A stretch of 40,140 bases of DNA from Spirochaetales bacterium (GCA_030615505.1 JAUWZD010000037.1:1-40140); one strand, 5' to 3'; counted from the stretch's first letter, positions 1-12,020 are shown. The notes: generated from the sequence alone by a model not told the origin. A program made the numbers and translations.

Positions 1-73
1 TGGGCGGTGCGAGGCTCGAACTCACGACCTTCTGGGTGTAAACCAGACGCTCTCCCAGCTGAGCTAACCGCCC
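1..73 (-). tRNA. tRNA-Val (anticodon UAC)
   Basis: The reverse complement folds as a full cloverleaf. The seven-base acceptor strand GGGCGGT (positions 73-67) pairs with ACCGCCC (8-2), and the discriminator A is at position 1. The D-arm holds GCTCAGCTGGGAGAGC, the anticodon stem is TCTGG/CCAGA around loop TTTACAC with anticodon TAC, and the T-loop is TTCGAGC. It decodes valine GUA and related codons. A CCA end, if encoded, lies outside the window. Confidence 0.96.
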
Positions 74-84
74 TATGCAAGGGA

Positions 85-113
85 AACTAACATATCCTTA
101 GATAACTTGTCAA
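85..113 (-). promoter_or_regulatory. possible tRNA-Val promoter
   Basis: On the minus strand a perfect -35 hexamer TTGACA (113-108) is followed after 17 bases by TTAGTT (90-85), a weak -10. It lies about 12 bases upstream of the tRNA 5' end, a plausible short leader. The -35 is convincing; the -10 is poor. Confidence 0.4.
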
Positions 114-160
114 TATAATACTTCTTGCCGGAACCGGGGGCGGTAAGGAACGACCAAATT

Positions 161-559
161 TCAGGAGATCTTTCTGCTCTTATTGTACCAGTTTTTCTCT
201 TTGCGTTTTTTAATCTGCTCTTCCCTATTGTTCCAGTAATACTTCAGGGTTTTTTTATTCTCACACCTTCGGCAGATCGCCTTGTTTTTTCTAAAAACTT
301 CCATATGAAGCCACTTCTTACAATCCAGGCATTTCCTTTCGTTGGCATGCGGATCCTTTGAATTATGCAGGTAATAATAACTGTCCCGTATTTTCATATA
401 ATTTTTATGTGAGACTTTTCCGTTTTTCAGCCAATGATATATAGTTGACGGTTCTGTTTGAAACATTCTGGCCAGGTCTGATCTGCTCATATGATATTTA
501 GAAGCAATCCATTCAAGCATATCGGAAATGGATGAATCATCCGGCAGTAATACTGACAT
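161..559 (-). CDS. small helix-turn-helix protein with a zinc-knuckle-like tail
   Basis: This 132-residue basic protein is not from a family I recognise. Residues about 10-55 look like a helix-turn-helix (SRSDLARMFQTEPSTIYHWL), the pattern of DNA-binding domains in which the second helix reads TxxTIYxWL. Residues about 77-100 hold two Cys pairs, CLDC and CRRC, compatible with one zinc site. The tail is rich in Lys, Arg and Asn. A DNA-binding regulator or a phage-type or endonuclease-like accessory protein is possible. The ATG at 559 has no clear Shine-Dalgarno, so an internal start is possible. It stands alone between tRNA-Val and guaA; a position beside a tRNA suggests, but does not show, acquisition by transfer. 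Confidence 0.55.
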   Translation of the reverse strand: MSVLLPDDSSISDMLEWIASKYHMSRSDLARMFQTEPSTIYHWLKNGKVSHKNYMKIRDSYYYLHNSKDPHANERKCLDCKKWLHMEVFRKNKAICRRCENKKTLKYYWNNREEQIKKRKEKNWYNKSRKIS

Positions 560-610
560 AGTTACTATATCGGCTACGTTAAGCTTTCTATTGAAAAAAA
601 CACCATGGTT

Positions 611-3455
<2,845 letters not shown>

Positions 3456-3472
3456 GGCATGCTTTAATTAGT

Positions 3473-5377
3473 ATGAAAACAGATTCACCAAACAGCCTTT
3501 TTAAGGCAGCAATAAAAGCAGGAAGAGACAGGGATTACTCGAAAGCCATTAACTTGCTGCAAGATTTATTATGCAGGACGGACCAGATTCCAGGGGCTCT
3601 TCTCTATCTGGGAAGAAGTTATCATGCCCTTGGAGATTTTAATCGTGCTGTCCAGGCTCTGCAGTACTTTTTGAAGGTAAAAACGGATTCGCCTGAGGGA
3701 CATTTTTTTATCGGCAGGTCATTTCTATCTCTGGGTCTGACCAAACAGGCCTTAAGACACCTTAAAAAATCCACTGATCTGAATTCTGATTTTTCTCCCG
3801 GCTTAAGTCTTTTAGGACTGACTCTGCTCAAATCGGGTAGACCCAGGATGGCTATTCATTATTTTGAGAAGGCATTAAAAATTGATCCGCAGCATCCGCG
3901 TATATTCAATGGATATCTCAACGCCCTTCTTACCTATGCCATCCGCTTATTCCACAGGGAGAAATACTCAGAATCCGCCGAGATGTTTAAGTTTATCCTT
4001 GAACACAGAAAGAACAGCCTGATTTCCCACCTGTATCTGGCCAGTATTTATCGAGAAACAGGTGATCATTATCAATCTCTGCATTATTTTAAACAGGCAT
4101 CTCTTCTCTCACCGGATGATCCTGTTCTATTTCTTCAGAAAGCAGTAAGCTATCTGCTTCAAGGCGAAAATGATTCCGCTCTTGATGAAATGCATCAAGC
4201 CATGAAGATGCTCGGAAGAAGCTCCCTTAAATTGAGTGATCCGGAGAGTCTTTTACGATTGATGACACTTATTCTCTTCCAGAATAAACGCTATAGGGAA
4301 GCGATTAATTGCGGGCATCGTGTTTTGAAAAAATCCTATCATGATATTGAGATTCGCTCCATTATGGCTGAATGTTTTCGTAATCTGGGTGACTTAGTAA
4401 AAGCAAAGAATCACTATTTGAGGGCTTTAGACCAGGATAAACACAGACTGACACTGAATTACGGACTGGCTGCGGTTCTATGGCAAAATGAAGAGTTCAA
4501 TGAGCTCTTACAAATTCTCAACCGGATTAGAAAAATTAAACCGGACGATGAATTTTCGCCCTATTATTTAGCCTTAGCCCTCCCCCATTTGGAAGAATCA
4601 TTTGAAAAAACAATTCCGATCCTGCAGGAACAGATTCGCAAATTGGGTCCGGACCCTCACCTGATGAGCACTCTGGGTGGAGAGTACCGGAAAGCGGATC
4701 TCCCTCATCTTGCAGAGGGATGGTTTTTGCGTACCCTTAAACAGAATGAAAGCCATAAAGAATCCCTCTATTCACTGATAAAGATCTATAAGGAGCTGAA
4801 TAAGCAAGAGGAAATAAAAAAAGCCTATAAGAAATATCTTGAGTATTATCCCGAAGACCACTCGCTGCGCCGGGAATTTATCCGGTTTCTATTTGAAGGT
4901 GAAAATTTTAAACAGGCTTCCTTAGAAATTGTGAAGCTCCTTCCTCATGAGCCTAATAACTTAACGCTTAAGAAAATGCTCGCCGTCAGCTATCGAAAAC
5001 TGAAAAAATATCCGGAAGCAATTATTCTCTTCAGAGAGCTTTTAAGAGAAAATCCAAAATCAGAGGAATTCCTTCGGGCCCTGATTTACTGTCTTTCTGA
5101 AACCAACCGCAAACAGGCGGCTATCAATTTACTTGAGAAAGCACAGAGGGTATTTATAGATTCTGTCTCCATTCTTCTGCCCCTGGGAGTGCTGTATGTT
5201 AAGGAGAATAATCTGGAAAAGGCTGCGGAAACCTTTCGTAAAGTTATCTCCATCGCTCCTGGTGAATGGAAGGCACACAGGAACCTTGCTATTATCTATG
5301 AGAAGACAGGGAAACACATTTTTGCTGAAAAATTCTTTAAACGGGCTGAAACCTTAAAACAGGGAATCAAACCTTAG
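3473..5377 (+). CDS. tetratricopeptide-repeat protein
   Basis: The 634-residue protein is built almost wholly of TPR helix pairs, for example GALLYLGRSYHALGDFNRAV, GLSLLGLTLLKSGRPRMAIH and KAHRNLAIIYEKTGKHIFAE. There are roughly 14-16 repeats, with weaker ones near residues 240-300 and 380-420. No signal peptide, membrane segment or catalytic domain is visible, so it is probably a cytoplasmic protein-binding scaffold. It is transcribed away from purA. The ATG at 3473 has no good Shine-Dalgarno. No specific partner can be named; the next plus-strand gene has its own promoter, so the two need not be an operon. Confidence 0.8.
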   Translation: MKTDSPNSLFKAAIKAGRDRDYSKAINLLQDLLCRTDQIPGALLYLGRSYHALGDFNRAVQALQYFLKVKTDSPEGHFFIGRSFLSLGLTKQALRHLKKSTDLNSDFSPGLSLLGLTLLKSGRPRMAIHYFEKALKIDPQHPRIFNGYLNALLTYAIRLFHREKYSESAEMFKFILEHRKNSLISHLYLASIYRETGDHYQSLHYFKQASLLSPDDPVLFLQKAVSYLLQGENDSALDEMHQAMKMLGRSSLKLSDPESLLRLMTLILFQNKRYREAINCGHRVLKKSYHDIEIRSIMAECFRNLGDLVKAKNHYLRALDQDKHRLTLNYGLAAVLWQNEEFNELLQILNRIRKIKPDDEFSPYYLALALPHLEESFEKTIPILQEQIRKLGPDPHLMSTLGGEYRKADLPHLAEGWFLRTLKQNESHKESLYSLIKIYKELNKQEEIKKAYKKYLEYYPEDHSLRREFIRFLFEGENFKQASLEIVKLLPHEPNNLTLKKMLAVSYRKLKKYPEAIILFRELLRENPKSEEFLRALIYCLSETNRKQAAINLLEKAQRVFIDSVSILLPLGVLYVKENNLEKAAETFRKVISIAPGEWKAHRNLAIIYEKTGKHIFAEKFFKRAETLKQGIKP

Positions 5378-5390
5378 TTTTTCGTCTTCG

Positions 5391-5419
5391 TTGACATTTT
5401 CGTCTTCTTATATCATAAT
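5391..5419 (+). promoter_or_regulatory. sigma70-like promoter of the 5443 gene
   Basis: TTGACA (5391-5396), a 17-base spacer and CATAAT (5414-5419) form a near-consensus promoter. A strong ribosome site, AGGAGG, lies about eight bases before the ATG at 5443. This separates the gene from the TPR gene ending at 5377. Confidence 0.7.
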
Positions 5420-5442
5420 GCTTATTGTAGGAGGAAAAGTTA

Positions 5443-5994
5443 ATGGCAACCAAAGCACTAGATTTGTTTCAGGCTTATAGTCAGGATAAACTCCCACGCG
5501 AAGGCGGATATATTGTCTCTTCTTTTTTTCAGCCCACTTCCGCGTATTCACGGTATGAAGTTGTTGCATATAATGGTGTGAAATCGCTGTATTTATCAGA
5601 GGAAGGTCTTACCTTCCAGACAGACGGGAATAAGCTTTTTGTTTTGTCAGAACCCACGAATTATGCTAATAAGCATTCGGAGCCCTTTAGAAGGGATCAA
5701 AAGCATCAAATTCCTCATCGATTTTCTGAATTAGAAATACTCACCAGTAAAAATCAAACCAGGGTAATGATCAGTAAAGAACCGGTAGTTTCCTATTCGG
5801 CCTTCACTATTCTGAAGCCAACGGGTATAAATTTTGCATTTATATTTTATAATCTTCCCGATGTTCTGGACACGATCGAGCAATTCTTTGGAAAGACCCT
5901 GAACCAGGAAGCGAATGTCCCGAAGCCGGATGCAACTAAAGCAGCGGCATTAATTAAAAAAGGATTGGAACAATTTACTATCTGGGTAGAATAG
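5443..5994 (+). CDS. conserved-looking protein of unknown function
   Basis: I do not recognise this 183-residue protein. It has no signal peptide or membrane segment. The first 125 residues are rich in aromatic and beta-forming residues (GGYIVSSFFQPTSAYSRYEV) and look like one compact beta-rich domain. Residues 135-180 look helical, ending KKGLEQFTIWVE. It has a strong promoter and an excellent Shine-Dalgarno, suggesting robust expression. It converges on the ppdK-like gene with only 19 bases between the stop codons. Confidence 0.6.
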   Translation: MATKALDLFQAYSQDKLPREGGYIVSSFFQPTSAYSRYEVVAYNGVKSLYLSEEGLTFQTDGNKLFVLSEPTNYANKHSEPFRRDQKHQIPHRFSELEILTSKNQTRVMISKEPVVSYSAFTILKPTGINFAFIFYNLPDVLDTIEQFFGKTLNQEANVPKPDATKAAALIKKGLEQFTIWVE

Positions 5995-6013
5995 ATATTT
6001 TTTAGACCTTTAA

Positions 6014-8653
6014 TCAAAGCTTACTGTTTTTGATATTCTCTTGTGCAATGGTCAGTGCGGCGATAGGCACGGAATAAGATGAACAGGATACGTAGTTTAA
6101 ACCCGCATCCATGCAGAAACGGATATTCTCCGGAACCGCACCGTGCTCCCCACAGAGCCCTGTCACCAGATCCGGCCGGGTCATGCGACCTCTTGCTACC
6201 GCAATGCTGACCAGTTCCTTAACATAGTGGTTAAGAATTTGGAAGGGATTTCCGTCCAGAATATCAAACTGTGTGTAATCAGGCATAAAGGAATTAAAAT
6301 CATCCCGGGATAATCCGGTTGTGGTCTGTGTAAGGTCATTTGTGCCAAAGGAGAAAAACTGCGCGTATCTTGATATCTCTCCGGCGCCCAGTGCCGCCAC
6401 GGGGAGCTCAATCATTGTGCCAATCCGGTAATCCACCGGCTTTGCCTTCATAGCTTCCCTGACTTCCTCCTCAACATCGATTAAGCCGCGAATAGCGCCG
6501 CCTTCGATCTTTTTCCCGTAAATAATCAGTTTCAGCTCACTCTCATTCATGATAAGGGGAATCATGATTTCAGGTTTTACTCTAATACCTTCTCTCTGCA
6601 GGGTGTATACAGCCTCAAATATGGCTCTAATCTGCATCTCATAAATTTCAGGATATGAAACGGCGATTCTGCAGCCCCTATGACCAAGCATGGGATTAAA
6701 CTCATTCAAAGCTTCACAACGGGCCTTAATTTCCTTCTCTGAGAGTGGCTTTTTCTTCTTACTGGTTTTCATATAGGCCACAAATTTTTTCATCTCATTC
6801 TCATTATGTGGTAAGAATTCATGAAGAGGAGCATCCAGTAAGCGAATAGTGACCTCATACTCGCTCATAATTTTAAATATTTTATAAAAATCCGTCTTTT
6901 GTATCGGTAAGAGTTGATCTAGAGCCTTTTTACGTTCCTCCAAAGAATCCGAGAGAATCATCTCCCTGAATTTATTTATACGCTTCTCATCAAAGAACAT
7001 ATGCTCTGTTCTGCATAAACCTATTCCCGCCGCACCAAAGGTCTTGGCCAGACTTGTGTCCCTGGGTGAATCTGCATTGGCGCGAACATGAAAATCCTTA
7101 ACATATTTGTGCACAAGCTTATTGAAGTCCAGCATGCCTGACTCCTCCGGATCCGGTTCAATCAGCTCTGCTGTTCCTAAGTAAATAGCAGGTTCACCAT
7201 AATAAGGTACGTTCAAAGTGATATAGTCTCCCTCTTTTATAGTATATTCACCGATGAACGCCTTTTTACCCCGTATTCTCATATCCGGCTTTACCAAAGA
7301 TACCTTGCCGTACTGACGGGCTACTACCGAAGCATGGGCAGCATACCCTCCCTCCGAAGAGAGAGCTCCTGTAGCCACCTCAATGGCTTTGACATCCTCT
7401 GCAAAGGTAGCATACAGACATAGGATGAGGCGTGTATCTTCACCCCTGTGCTGAGCCTCCTTATAGGCATCCAGAAGCCCTTCTGTAGAGAAGAAAACCC
7501 GGCCAATGGCTGCTCCCGGCGCGCCCGCGATTCCGCCCGATATACTTACTAACCTGGATACGGAATCCAAATTAATGATCGGATGAAGTATCTCATTTAA
7601 CTGCTGAGGTTTTATACCGTTTACCACAAACTTATCATCCACCACTTTCCGGGCATGCAGATCGAGCAGGGTTTTAATTTCTGACTGGGTAGATTTGCTC
7701 ATTACTGACCGCTGATCGATAAGCCAGAGTTTCTTATTCTCGATTGTGAAGCGGATGGAACGGATTTCTCTAAAATGGTCTTCCACCGTGTGAGCTATTC
7801 TTTCAAGCTGTGTCAGATAGGTTTTAGCTATCTTATGGATATCCTTTCCGGTGGCTCCGATAGAATTGAAGGCGCTTTGAAAAAAATCTCCCTGTATAAC
7901 CCGATCGCCGGTTACTATATTGCGTGTATAAAAACCGCCGCTTACAGAATCCTTGCCATAGTTGCCGTAGACCATGGGCTGTATGAGCAGGGCAGTATCG
8001 TTGTGGTTAAGATCATCGAGCTTCAGCATATGGCTGATGCGCTTGAGTGAGATCTCAAGCTGGGTATAGGGATCGCTGAAAAAATCCTTGGGCAGCAGTG
8101 GAAGAAGTTGCTGCACGCTTTTTTCCCTCTGTTTGGCTGTCATATCCGCATTCAATTGCTTGTCCAGCTCCTCGATAGCAGCTTTTAATGTATCAACATC
8201 ATCCTTCCTGTTTTCGAATTCAGCAATCCGGGCCTCAATTTCTAAGTTTCCCCTGATCAGAAACTGGACCTCATGCTGGCCGAAATTTCCACCAACAAAT
8301 TTAATGAAACCGCTCAAGGTGGTTTCGGTTAAACCATAATTATGGAGGGTCGGATAGCTTGTGATCACTAAATTGGGGCTGATGACGATTTTGACCAGCA
8401 TGGGATTGTCCGGGTCTCCAAAACACCTTCCCCTGACTGCCTCCAGTCTCTTGAAAAAGTTCTTTAAATGCGATTTTAAAGATATTTTATCCAGTTCTGA
8501 GGCAATTTCCGAATCAATAACATATCCGGGCAGTATGGGAAGATCAAGAGAAGCCAGCTCCATGGCTGCTCTGCCCCTGATACCAATTTTTTCCAGAACT
8601 ACTTTATTCGAGATAAACTCTTTGTCACTAAAAAAATGGACGTTCTTTTTCAT
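6014..8653 (-). CDS. ppdK: pyruvate,phosphate dikinase family protein with altered ATP-grasp domain
   Basis: The family interconverts ATP + pyruvate + phosphate with AMP + PEP + diphosphate, via a phospho-histidine domain that swivels between two active sites. Length 879 is typical. The central domain keeps its phospho-acceptor (GGYAAHASVVAR, His440). The PEP/pyruvate barrel keeps its Arg (GLCRTEHMFF), Arg (LGHRGCRIA), Glu (GTMIELP), Asn-Asp (GTNDLTQ) and catalytic Cys857 (YVSCSSYSVP). The N-terminal nucleotide domain is unusual: the RSGA...SMPGMMDT segment is replaced by VKIVISPN...ITSYPTLHN at 87-104, and the QTR motif reads DQR (313-315). QPMVYGNYGKDSVSGGFYTRN is close to normal. It lies 24 bases after the 8678-9718 gene, likely the same transcript. 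Confidence 0.85.
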   Translation of the reverse strand: MKKNVHFFSDKEFISNKVVLEKIGIRGRAAMELASLDLPILPGYVIDSEIASELDKISLKSHLKNFFKRLEAVRGRCFGDPDNPMLVKIVISPNLVITSYPTLHNYGLTETTLSGFIKFVGGNFGQHEVQFLIRGNLEIEARIAEFENRKDDVDTLKAAIEELDKQLNADMTAKQREKSVQQLLPLLPKDFFSDPYTQLEISLKRISHMLKLDDLNHNDTALLIQPMVYGNYGKDSVSGGFYTRNIVTGDRVIQGDFFQSAFNSIGATGKDIHKIAKTYLTQLERIAHTVEDHFREIRSIRFTIENKKLWLIDQRSVMSKSTQSEIKTLLDLHARKVVDDKFVVNGIKPQQLNEILHPIINLDSVSRLVSISGGIAGAPGAAIGRVFFSTEGLLDAYKEAQHRGEDTRLILCLYATFAEDVKAIEVATGALSSEGGYAAHASVVARQYGKVSLVKPDMRIRGKKAFIGEYTIKEGDYITLNVPYYGEPAIYLGTAELIEPDPEESGMLDFNKLVHKYVKDFHVRANADSPRDTSLAKTFGAAGIGLCRTEHMFFDEKRINKFREMILSDSLEERKKALDQLLPIQKTDFYKIFKIMSEYEVTIRLLDAPLHEFLPHNENEMKKFVAYMKTSKKKKPLSEKEIKARCEALNEFNPMLGHRGCRIAVSYPEIYEMQIRAIFEAVYTLQREGIRVKPEIMIPLIMNESELKLIIYGKKIEGGAIRGLIDVEEEVREAMKAKPVDYRIGTMIELPVAALGAGEISRYAQFFSFGTNDLTQTTTGLSRDDFNSFMPDYTQFDILDGNPFQILNHYVKELVSIAVARGRMTRPDLVTGLCGEHGAVPENIRFCMDAGLNYVSCSSYSVPIAALTIAQENIKNSKL

Positions 8654-8677
8654 CTTTATTCCCCTTTTTATGTAACC

Positions 8678-9718
8678 TTAAAAGAGGTTTAGAATGGTAT
8701 TTACAGGAAATTTTAAGAAAGCCTCAAACATGGGGCTTGCTCCCTGGGATAGATATCGCCTGAGTTTGGCCACATCCTGAACATTCTCACCGGCCACGGC
8801 AATGAGTATGGCGCTTCCATGTTTTACTTTTCCCCATTTGAAGAGGGTGTTAATATCGTGGATTCTCTCTCCCTCATAGAATATAAAAACATCTAAGCCG
8901 CTGTATTTTATCGTGTAGCTCTGGATAACCTTTTTCCAGGCTTCAACATTTCCATTATGGAACAACTCATTAGTTACAGGAATGGAGTACATGGGGGTCA
9001 TGCGCCTCTTTTGCGGAGGCGCTGCCGGGACAGCCAAAGGTGCCGCCTGATCAGCGGCGGATGCTGCTGAAGGTGCGGCTGCACCAGTGTAAGCTCTTTC
9101 TATAGAAATCCTTCTTTTCGGCTTCCTGGCAGGGCGTGCTTTAGCCGGTACGGCCTTAGGAGCTGACGGTCTCTGTTTGAATTTTCCCTTAGTAAAAGAA
9201 GCGGAAATTTTTACCTTTTTTCCCTCAAGCAGGCCGATCAATTTTTCTGAAGCTTCCTGACAAAGACGGTCGTTTTCTTTGTCGGTAAAAGTACCTGAAT
9301 ACACGGTCAGAAGCTCAGATTTTCTCAATGTCTGCACACTGTCCCAGTGCTGCTCATTTTTGGGATTTATAAGAGTCAGCCCCAGATCTGGGTGGAAGTA
9401 AGACAGGACCATATCCACGGATGTCCAGGTACCTACCTCCTTTACAATAGAACTAAACTCACTGATAGTGTTTTCCAGATTATAGGAACGGTTTATATAA
9501 TTATATTTAGGATGGCCGACTAATAGAGCATTTAGAATCGGATTAAGCTGGCTCGCCTCAAGTTCCTTCTCATCTAGAAGTTCATTTAAAATATCTGCTA
9601 AGTTCCTATACTCTTCAAAGCTGCCGACGATTTCCGTCATGCTCTTAAAATGCCTCAATGATCGGTTAAAACCTTTCCTCGTACCCAGTCCGGCGAATTC
9701 ATAATTTGCTACTGCCAT
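8678..9718 (-). CDS. conserved spirochaetal hypothetical protein (TP0747-like position)
   Basis: The 346-residue protein sits between cfpA and the ppdK-like gene, the position of TP0747 in T. pallidum as I recall; homology is inferred from order. Residues 1-180 look alpha-helical with mixed charge. Residues 180-235 are a low-complexity linker rich in Ala, Pro, Lys and Arg (KARPARKPKRR, then Ala/Pro runs). Residues 240-346 form a second domain with alternating hydrophobics (YSGLDVFIFYEGERIHD, HGSAILIAVAGENVQDVAKL). No signal peptide. A basic linker followed by a compact domain could bind nucleic acid or filaments, but no function is established here. It has its own Shine-Dalgarno, GAGGG. Confidence 0.6.
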   Translation of the reverse strand: MAVANYEFAGLGTRKGFNRSLRHFKSMTEIVGSFEEYRNLADILNELLDEKELEASQLNPILNALLVGHPKYNYINRSYNLENTISEFSSIVKEVGTWTSVDMVLSYFHPDLGLTLINPKNEQHWDSVQTLRKSELLTVYSGTFTDKENDRLCQEASEKLIGLLEGKKVKISASFTKGKFKQRPSAPKAVPAKARPARKPKRRISIERAYTGAAAPSAASAADQAAPLAVPAAPPQKRRMTPMYSIPVTNELFHNGNVEAWKKVIQSYTIKYSGLDVFIFYEGERIHDINTLFKWGKVKHGSAILIAVAGENVQDVAKLRRYLSQGASPMFEAFLKFPVNTILNLF

Positions 9719-9732
9719 TGTGTTCCCTCTAT

Positions 9733-9767
9733 AAAATAAAATGGTGATCCCTTAAAGAGGATCACCA
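9733..9767 (-). terminator. intrinsic terminator after cfpA
   Basis: Read on the minus strand, TGGTGATCC (9767-9759), an eight-base loop and GGATCACCA (9750-9742) form a perfect nine-pair stem, followed by TTTTATTTT. It lies 17 bases past the cfpA stop and just before the next gene's ribosome site, so it should uncouple abundant cfpA mRNA from the downstream pair or act as a partial attenuator. Confidence 0.85.
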
Positions 9768-9784
9768 CTTTGATTTTAAAATTC

Positions 9785-11806
9785 TTACAGCTCCTTTAAG
9801 CCTTCTCTCTTTCGAGGCCTTCCCCTTCTGCCTTTCCTCTTTGTAGTTACATCAACAACACCCTTACGCCCGGGCGCCCTTGCCTTTTTTGCAGCAGGCG
9901 CTTTAACACCGGCTGCTGCTTCGCTCTTGCCAAGCATATCCAGATATTCATCTGCAGCAGATGTCCCTTCCGCGGTCCCTGCAACAAAAGACTGGGCTAT
10001 GTCCTCACGAACTGTGGAACGCCTTCTGGAGAACGAGGCAAAGGCTGCGTCCTGGAATCCCTTGGAAACGCCGTGCAGGAACTCATTCAGCACGTTGGCC
10101 ATTCCGTCTAAAGTAGCCTTCTTCCTCTTGATGGAGGTAATATCCACATCCAGCAGCAGACCGGGCTGAATATGATACGGATTGATTACGTACTCAAGCT
10201 TGTTGTAATTCCCCTCCAGGCTGTCCAGTCGTTCCTCCATAACGCGCCTCTGAATAGGATACTTGTATCCGTACACCTTATGCAGCTTCTCCCGTATTAG
10301 TATGAGCTTCCTCTTAATCTTATCTTTCTCCGGGAGATATGTCCTGTTCATGCGCTCCACTTCGGTGTCCCCCGGCCGTACGAAAGTGATCTCATCCCAG
10401 GCTTTTTCCAGATCTTCATAGAGAGGATCCCCGGTCACAGCCTTGATCTTTCTCTTAATCTTGGCCCGTTTGCGCCTGGCCAGATCCTTAAAATCCACCA
10501 CGCCTTTCATGAATTTGGTATCTTCAAAAACCATTTCCAAAACATCCCAGAGATGCTGTACTTCGACATCCATAGACTTCATCATCACGTCATAGGACTT
10601 CTGCTCCTCAAGCATCTGGGCATGATCGTAGTACTTCATCTTGATGGCGTAGCGCTCATCCGGTAGCTTGGCCGGATCCGTATCTTCATACTCACGCAGG
10701 ATTAATTCTCTGGCGTTTTTCAGGTTTTCCACATACTGATATCCCATCTTTGATGTATCGAGAATTGAGGTGATGGAGTTAATAGCTGTATTATAGCCTC
10801 TGTTTCGGATATTCTCGATATCAATGATCTTTTTCAGATTTTCCCTGATATTGATGGGATCAAACTCCTCAGGATCAATTTCTGCTCTTAGACCCTCGAT
10901 TCTGTCCATCAGGACCTTAGCAAAGAATTGATATCGCTTTGATTTAGAATCATCCTTATCGTCTGAGGTGAATTTATCCACTTTTCCCATCTTCTCGAAG
11001 AGGATTTCACCGTCGGACAACTCTTCCCGGCCTTCATCGATAATCTGGTCCTTGAGCTTATCAATATCCTTGTCGATGAGGTCTATAATATTTTTTGATA
11101 GCATATCCTTTATCAGGTATTCCACGGTAACCTGATAGTGGAAAATAGGACTGATAAGCTCGGAGTCAAGAATGTTCACGGACAATTTTACATCGGTCAC
11201 GGTCTTGGGCCGCAATGCATTGTCTTTAAATGAACATTTGACAATAGAATAGGCGTTTTCACCCCTGATAAACGCGCCTACATCCGTTTTTTGCCTCAGC
11301 AGGGAGTTTGTCAGGTTTTCTAAGTCATTGACTCCTCTCTGAATGTGCCCCTGAAGATGGCCGAACATATTAACGATCGATTTCTCAATTTCCCCGGTGT
11401 TAAACTTATCAATACCGCCGATCTGATCTAACATGGCGGCTATCTCCTTCGGGGTGTAGCGGGCTAAGGATTTCATCTCCTCTTTGTCGATGAAGTTTCT
11501 CACCTTTTTTACCATCTCATCTTCAGTTGTTACGATAAAGCGATTGAACATATTCTGGTAGTTCTGGTTGTAGTAATTAAAGACCTTCTCCTTTAATCCA
11601 CCCATAACATCCAGTTTTTCCAGGACTTCAGCGGGGAGTCTTGCGGCAACATGATCCATAACCTTATCCACTTCTTCGCTTAAAAGGAGGTCGACCTCTG
11701 ACTGCTGATCACGGAACTCCTGAGCCAAAGAGTTTCGTGAACCTACAGCACTAGGCTTTTCGGGATGAAATACATTCGGGCTTTTAGGTAAGTCTACGAT
11801 TGCCAT
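9785..11806 (-). CDS. cfpA: cytoplasmic filament protein A
   Basis: CfpA forms the ribbon of cytoplasmic filaments beneath the inner membrane of treponemes and is needed for normal cell division and chromosome segregation (known for the family). The call rests on length (673, against about 678 in T. pallidum as I recall), an extended charged helical composition, no signal peptide, and gene order with the ppdK-like gene and the vWA gene. Helical, coiled-coil-prone stretches run from about 40 to 600. The C-terminal 75 residues are Ala/Lys-rich and end with [12 protein letters not shown], which contains an AT-hook-like RGRP core at 661-664. A good Shine-Dalgarno (AAGGAGA) precedes the ATG, and a strong terminator follows. 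Confidence 0.72.
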   Translation of the reverse strand: MAIVDLPKSPNVFHPEKPSAVGSRNSLAQEFRDQQSEVDLLLSEEVDKVMDHVAARLPAEVLEKLDVMGGLKEKVFNYYNQNYQNMFNRFIVTTEDEMVKKVRNFIDKEEMKSLARYTPKEIAAMLDQIGGIDKFNTGEIEKSIVNMFGHLQGHIQRGVNDLENLTNSLLRQKTDVGAFIRGENAYSIVKCSFKDNALRPKTVTDVKLSVNILDSELISPIFHYQVTVEYLIKDMLSKNIIDLIDKDIDKLKDQIIDEGREELSDGEILFEKMGKVDKFTSDDKDDSKSKRYQFFAKVLMDRIEGLRAEIDPEEFDPINIRENLKKIIDIENIRNRGYNTAINSITSILDTSKMGYQYVENLKNARELILREYEDTDPAKLPDERYAIKMKYYDHAQMLEEQKSYDVMMKSMDVEVQHLWDVLEMVFEDTKFMKGVVDFKDLARRKRAKIKRKIKAVTGDPLYEDLEKAWDEITFVRPGDTEVERMNRTYLPEKDKIKRKLILIREKLHKVYGYKYPIQRRVMEERLDSLEGNYNKLEYVINPYHIQPGLLLDVDITSIKRKKATLDGMANVLNEFLHGVSKGFQDAAFASFSRRRSTVREDIAQSFVAGTAEGTSAADEYLDMLGKSEAAAGVKAPAAKKARAPGRKGVVDVTTKRKGRRGRPRKREGLKEL

Positions 11807-11824
11807 AATTCTTCTCCTTATCAG

Positions 11825-11917
11825 ACGTCTTTATCTGCAGTGTCATAATTTTGCAACGTCAGTATACGCAGTGTCTTTATTTTAGAACATCTGCATCAGA
11901 AACGTCTTAATTTTTCT
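11825..11917. repeat. three tandem 31-bp imperfect repeats upstream of cfpA
   Basis: Units lie at 11825-11855, 11856-11886 and 11887-11917 with no gap. Unit 2 matches unit 1 at about 23 of 31 bases and unit 3 matches unit 1 at about 21. Each begins ACGTC or ACATC and carries GTC near position 18-20 and ATTTT near 24-28; GCAGTGTC recurs exactly in units 1 and 2, 31 bases apart. They fill the cfpA leader/promoter zone. A 31-bp period is close to three helical turns, compatible with protein binding on one face of the DNA. Confidence 0.75.
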
Positions 11918-11965
11918 TTGTTCTCTTTTTAAATTATTCACACCATGAATAAAATGTAAAGTAAG

Positions 11966-11978
11966 TTTTTTTTTTTTT
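11966..11978. repeat. 13-base poly-T tract in the cfpA/vWA divergent gap
   Basis: An uninterrupted run of 13 T lies about 60 bases upstream of the vWA start and 160 bases upstream of cfpA. Such tracts can bend DNA, act as an UP-like element, or change length by slippage. No better -35/-10 pair for the vWA gene was found near it. Confidence 0.9.
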
Positions 11979-12006
11979 CACTTTAAATTTACACTTTTTT
12001 GTTGCA

Positions 12007-12020
12007 TTCTACAAGTAGAA
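12007..12020. promoter_or_regulatory. inverted repeat before the vWA gene
   Basis: TTCTAC-AA-GTAGAA is a perfect six-base inverted repeat 22 bases before the ATG at 12042, extendable to GC/GC with one bulged A. It could be an operator or a leader hairpin. No partner regulator is known. Confidence 0.4.
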
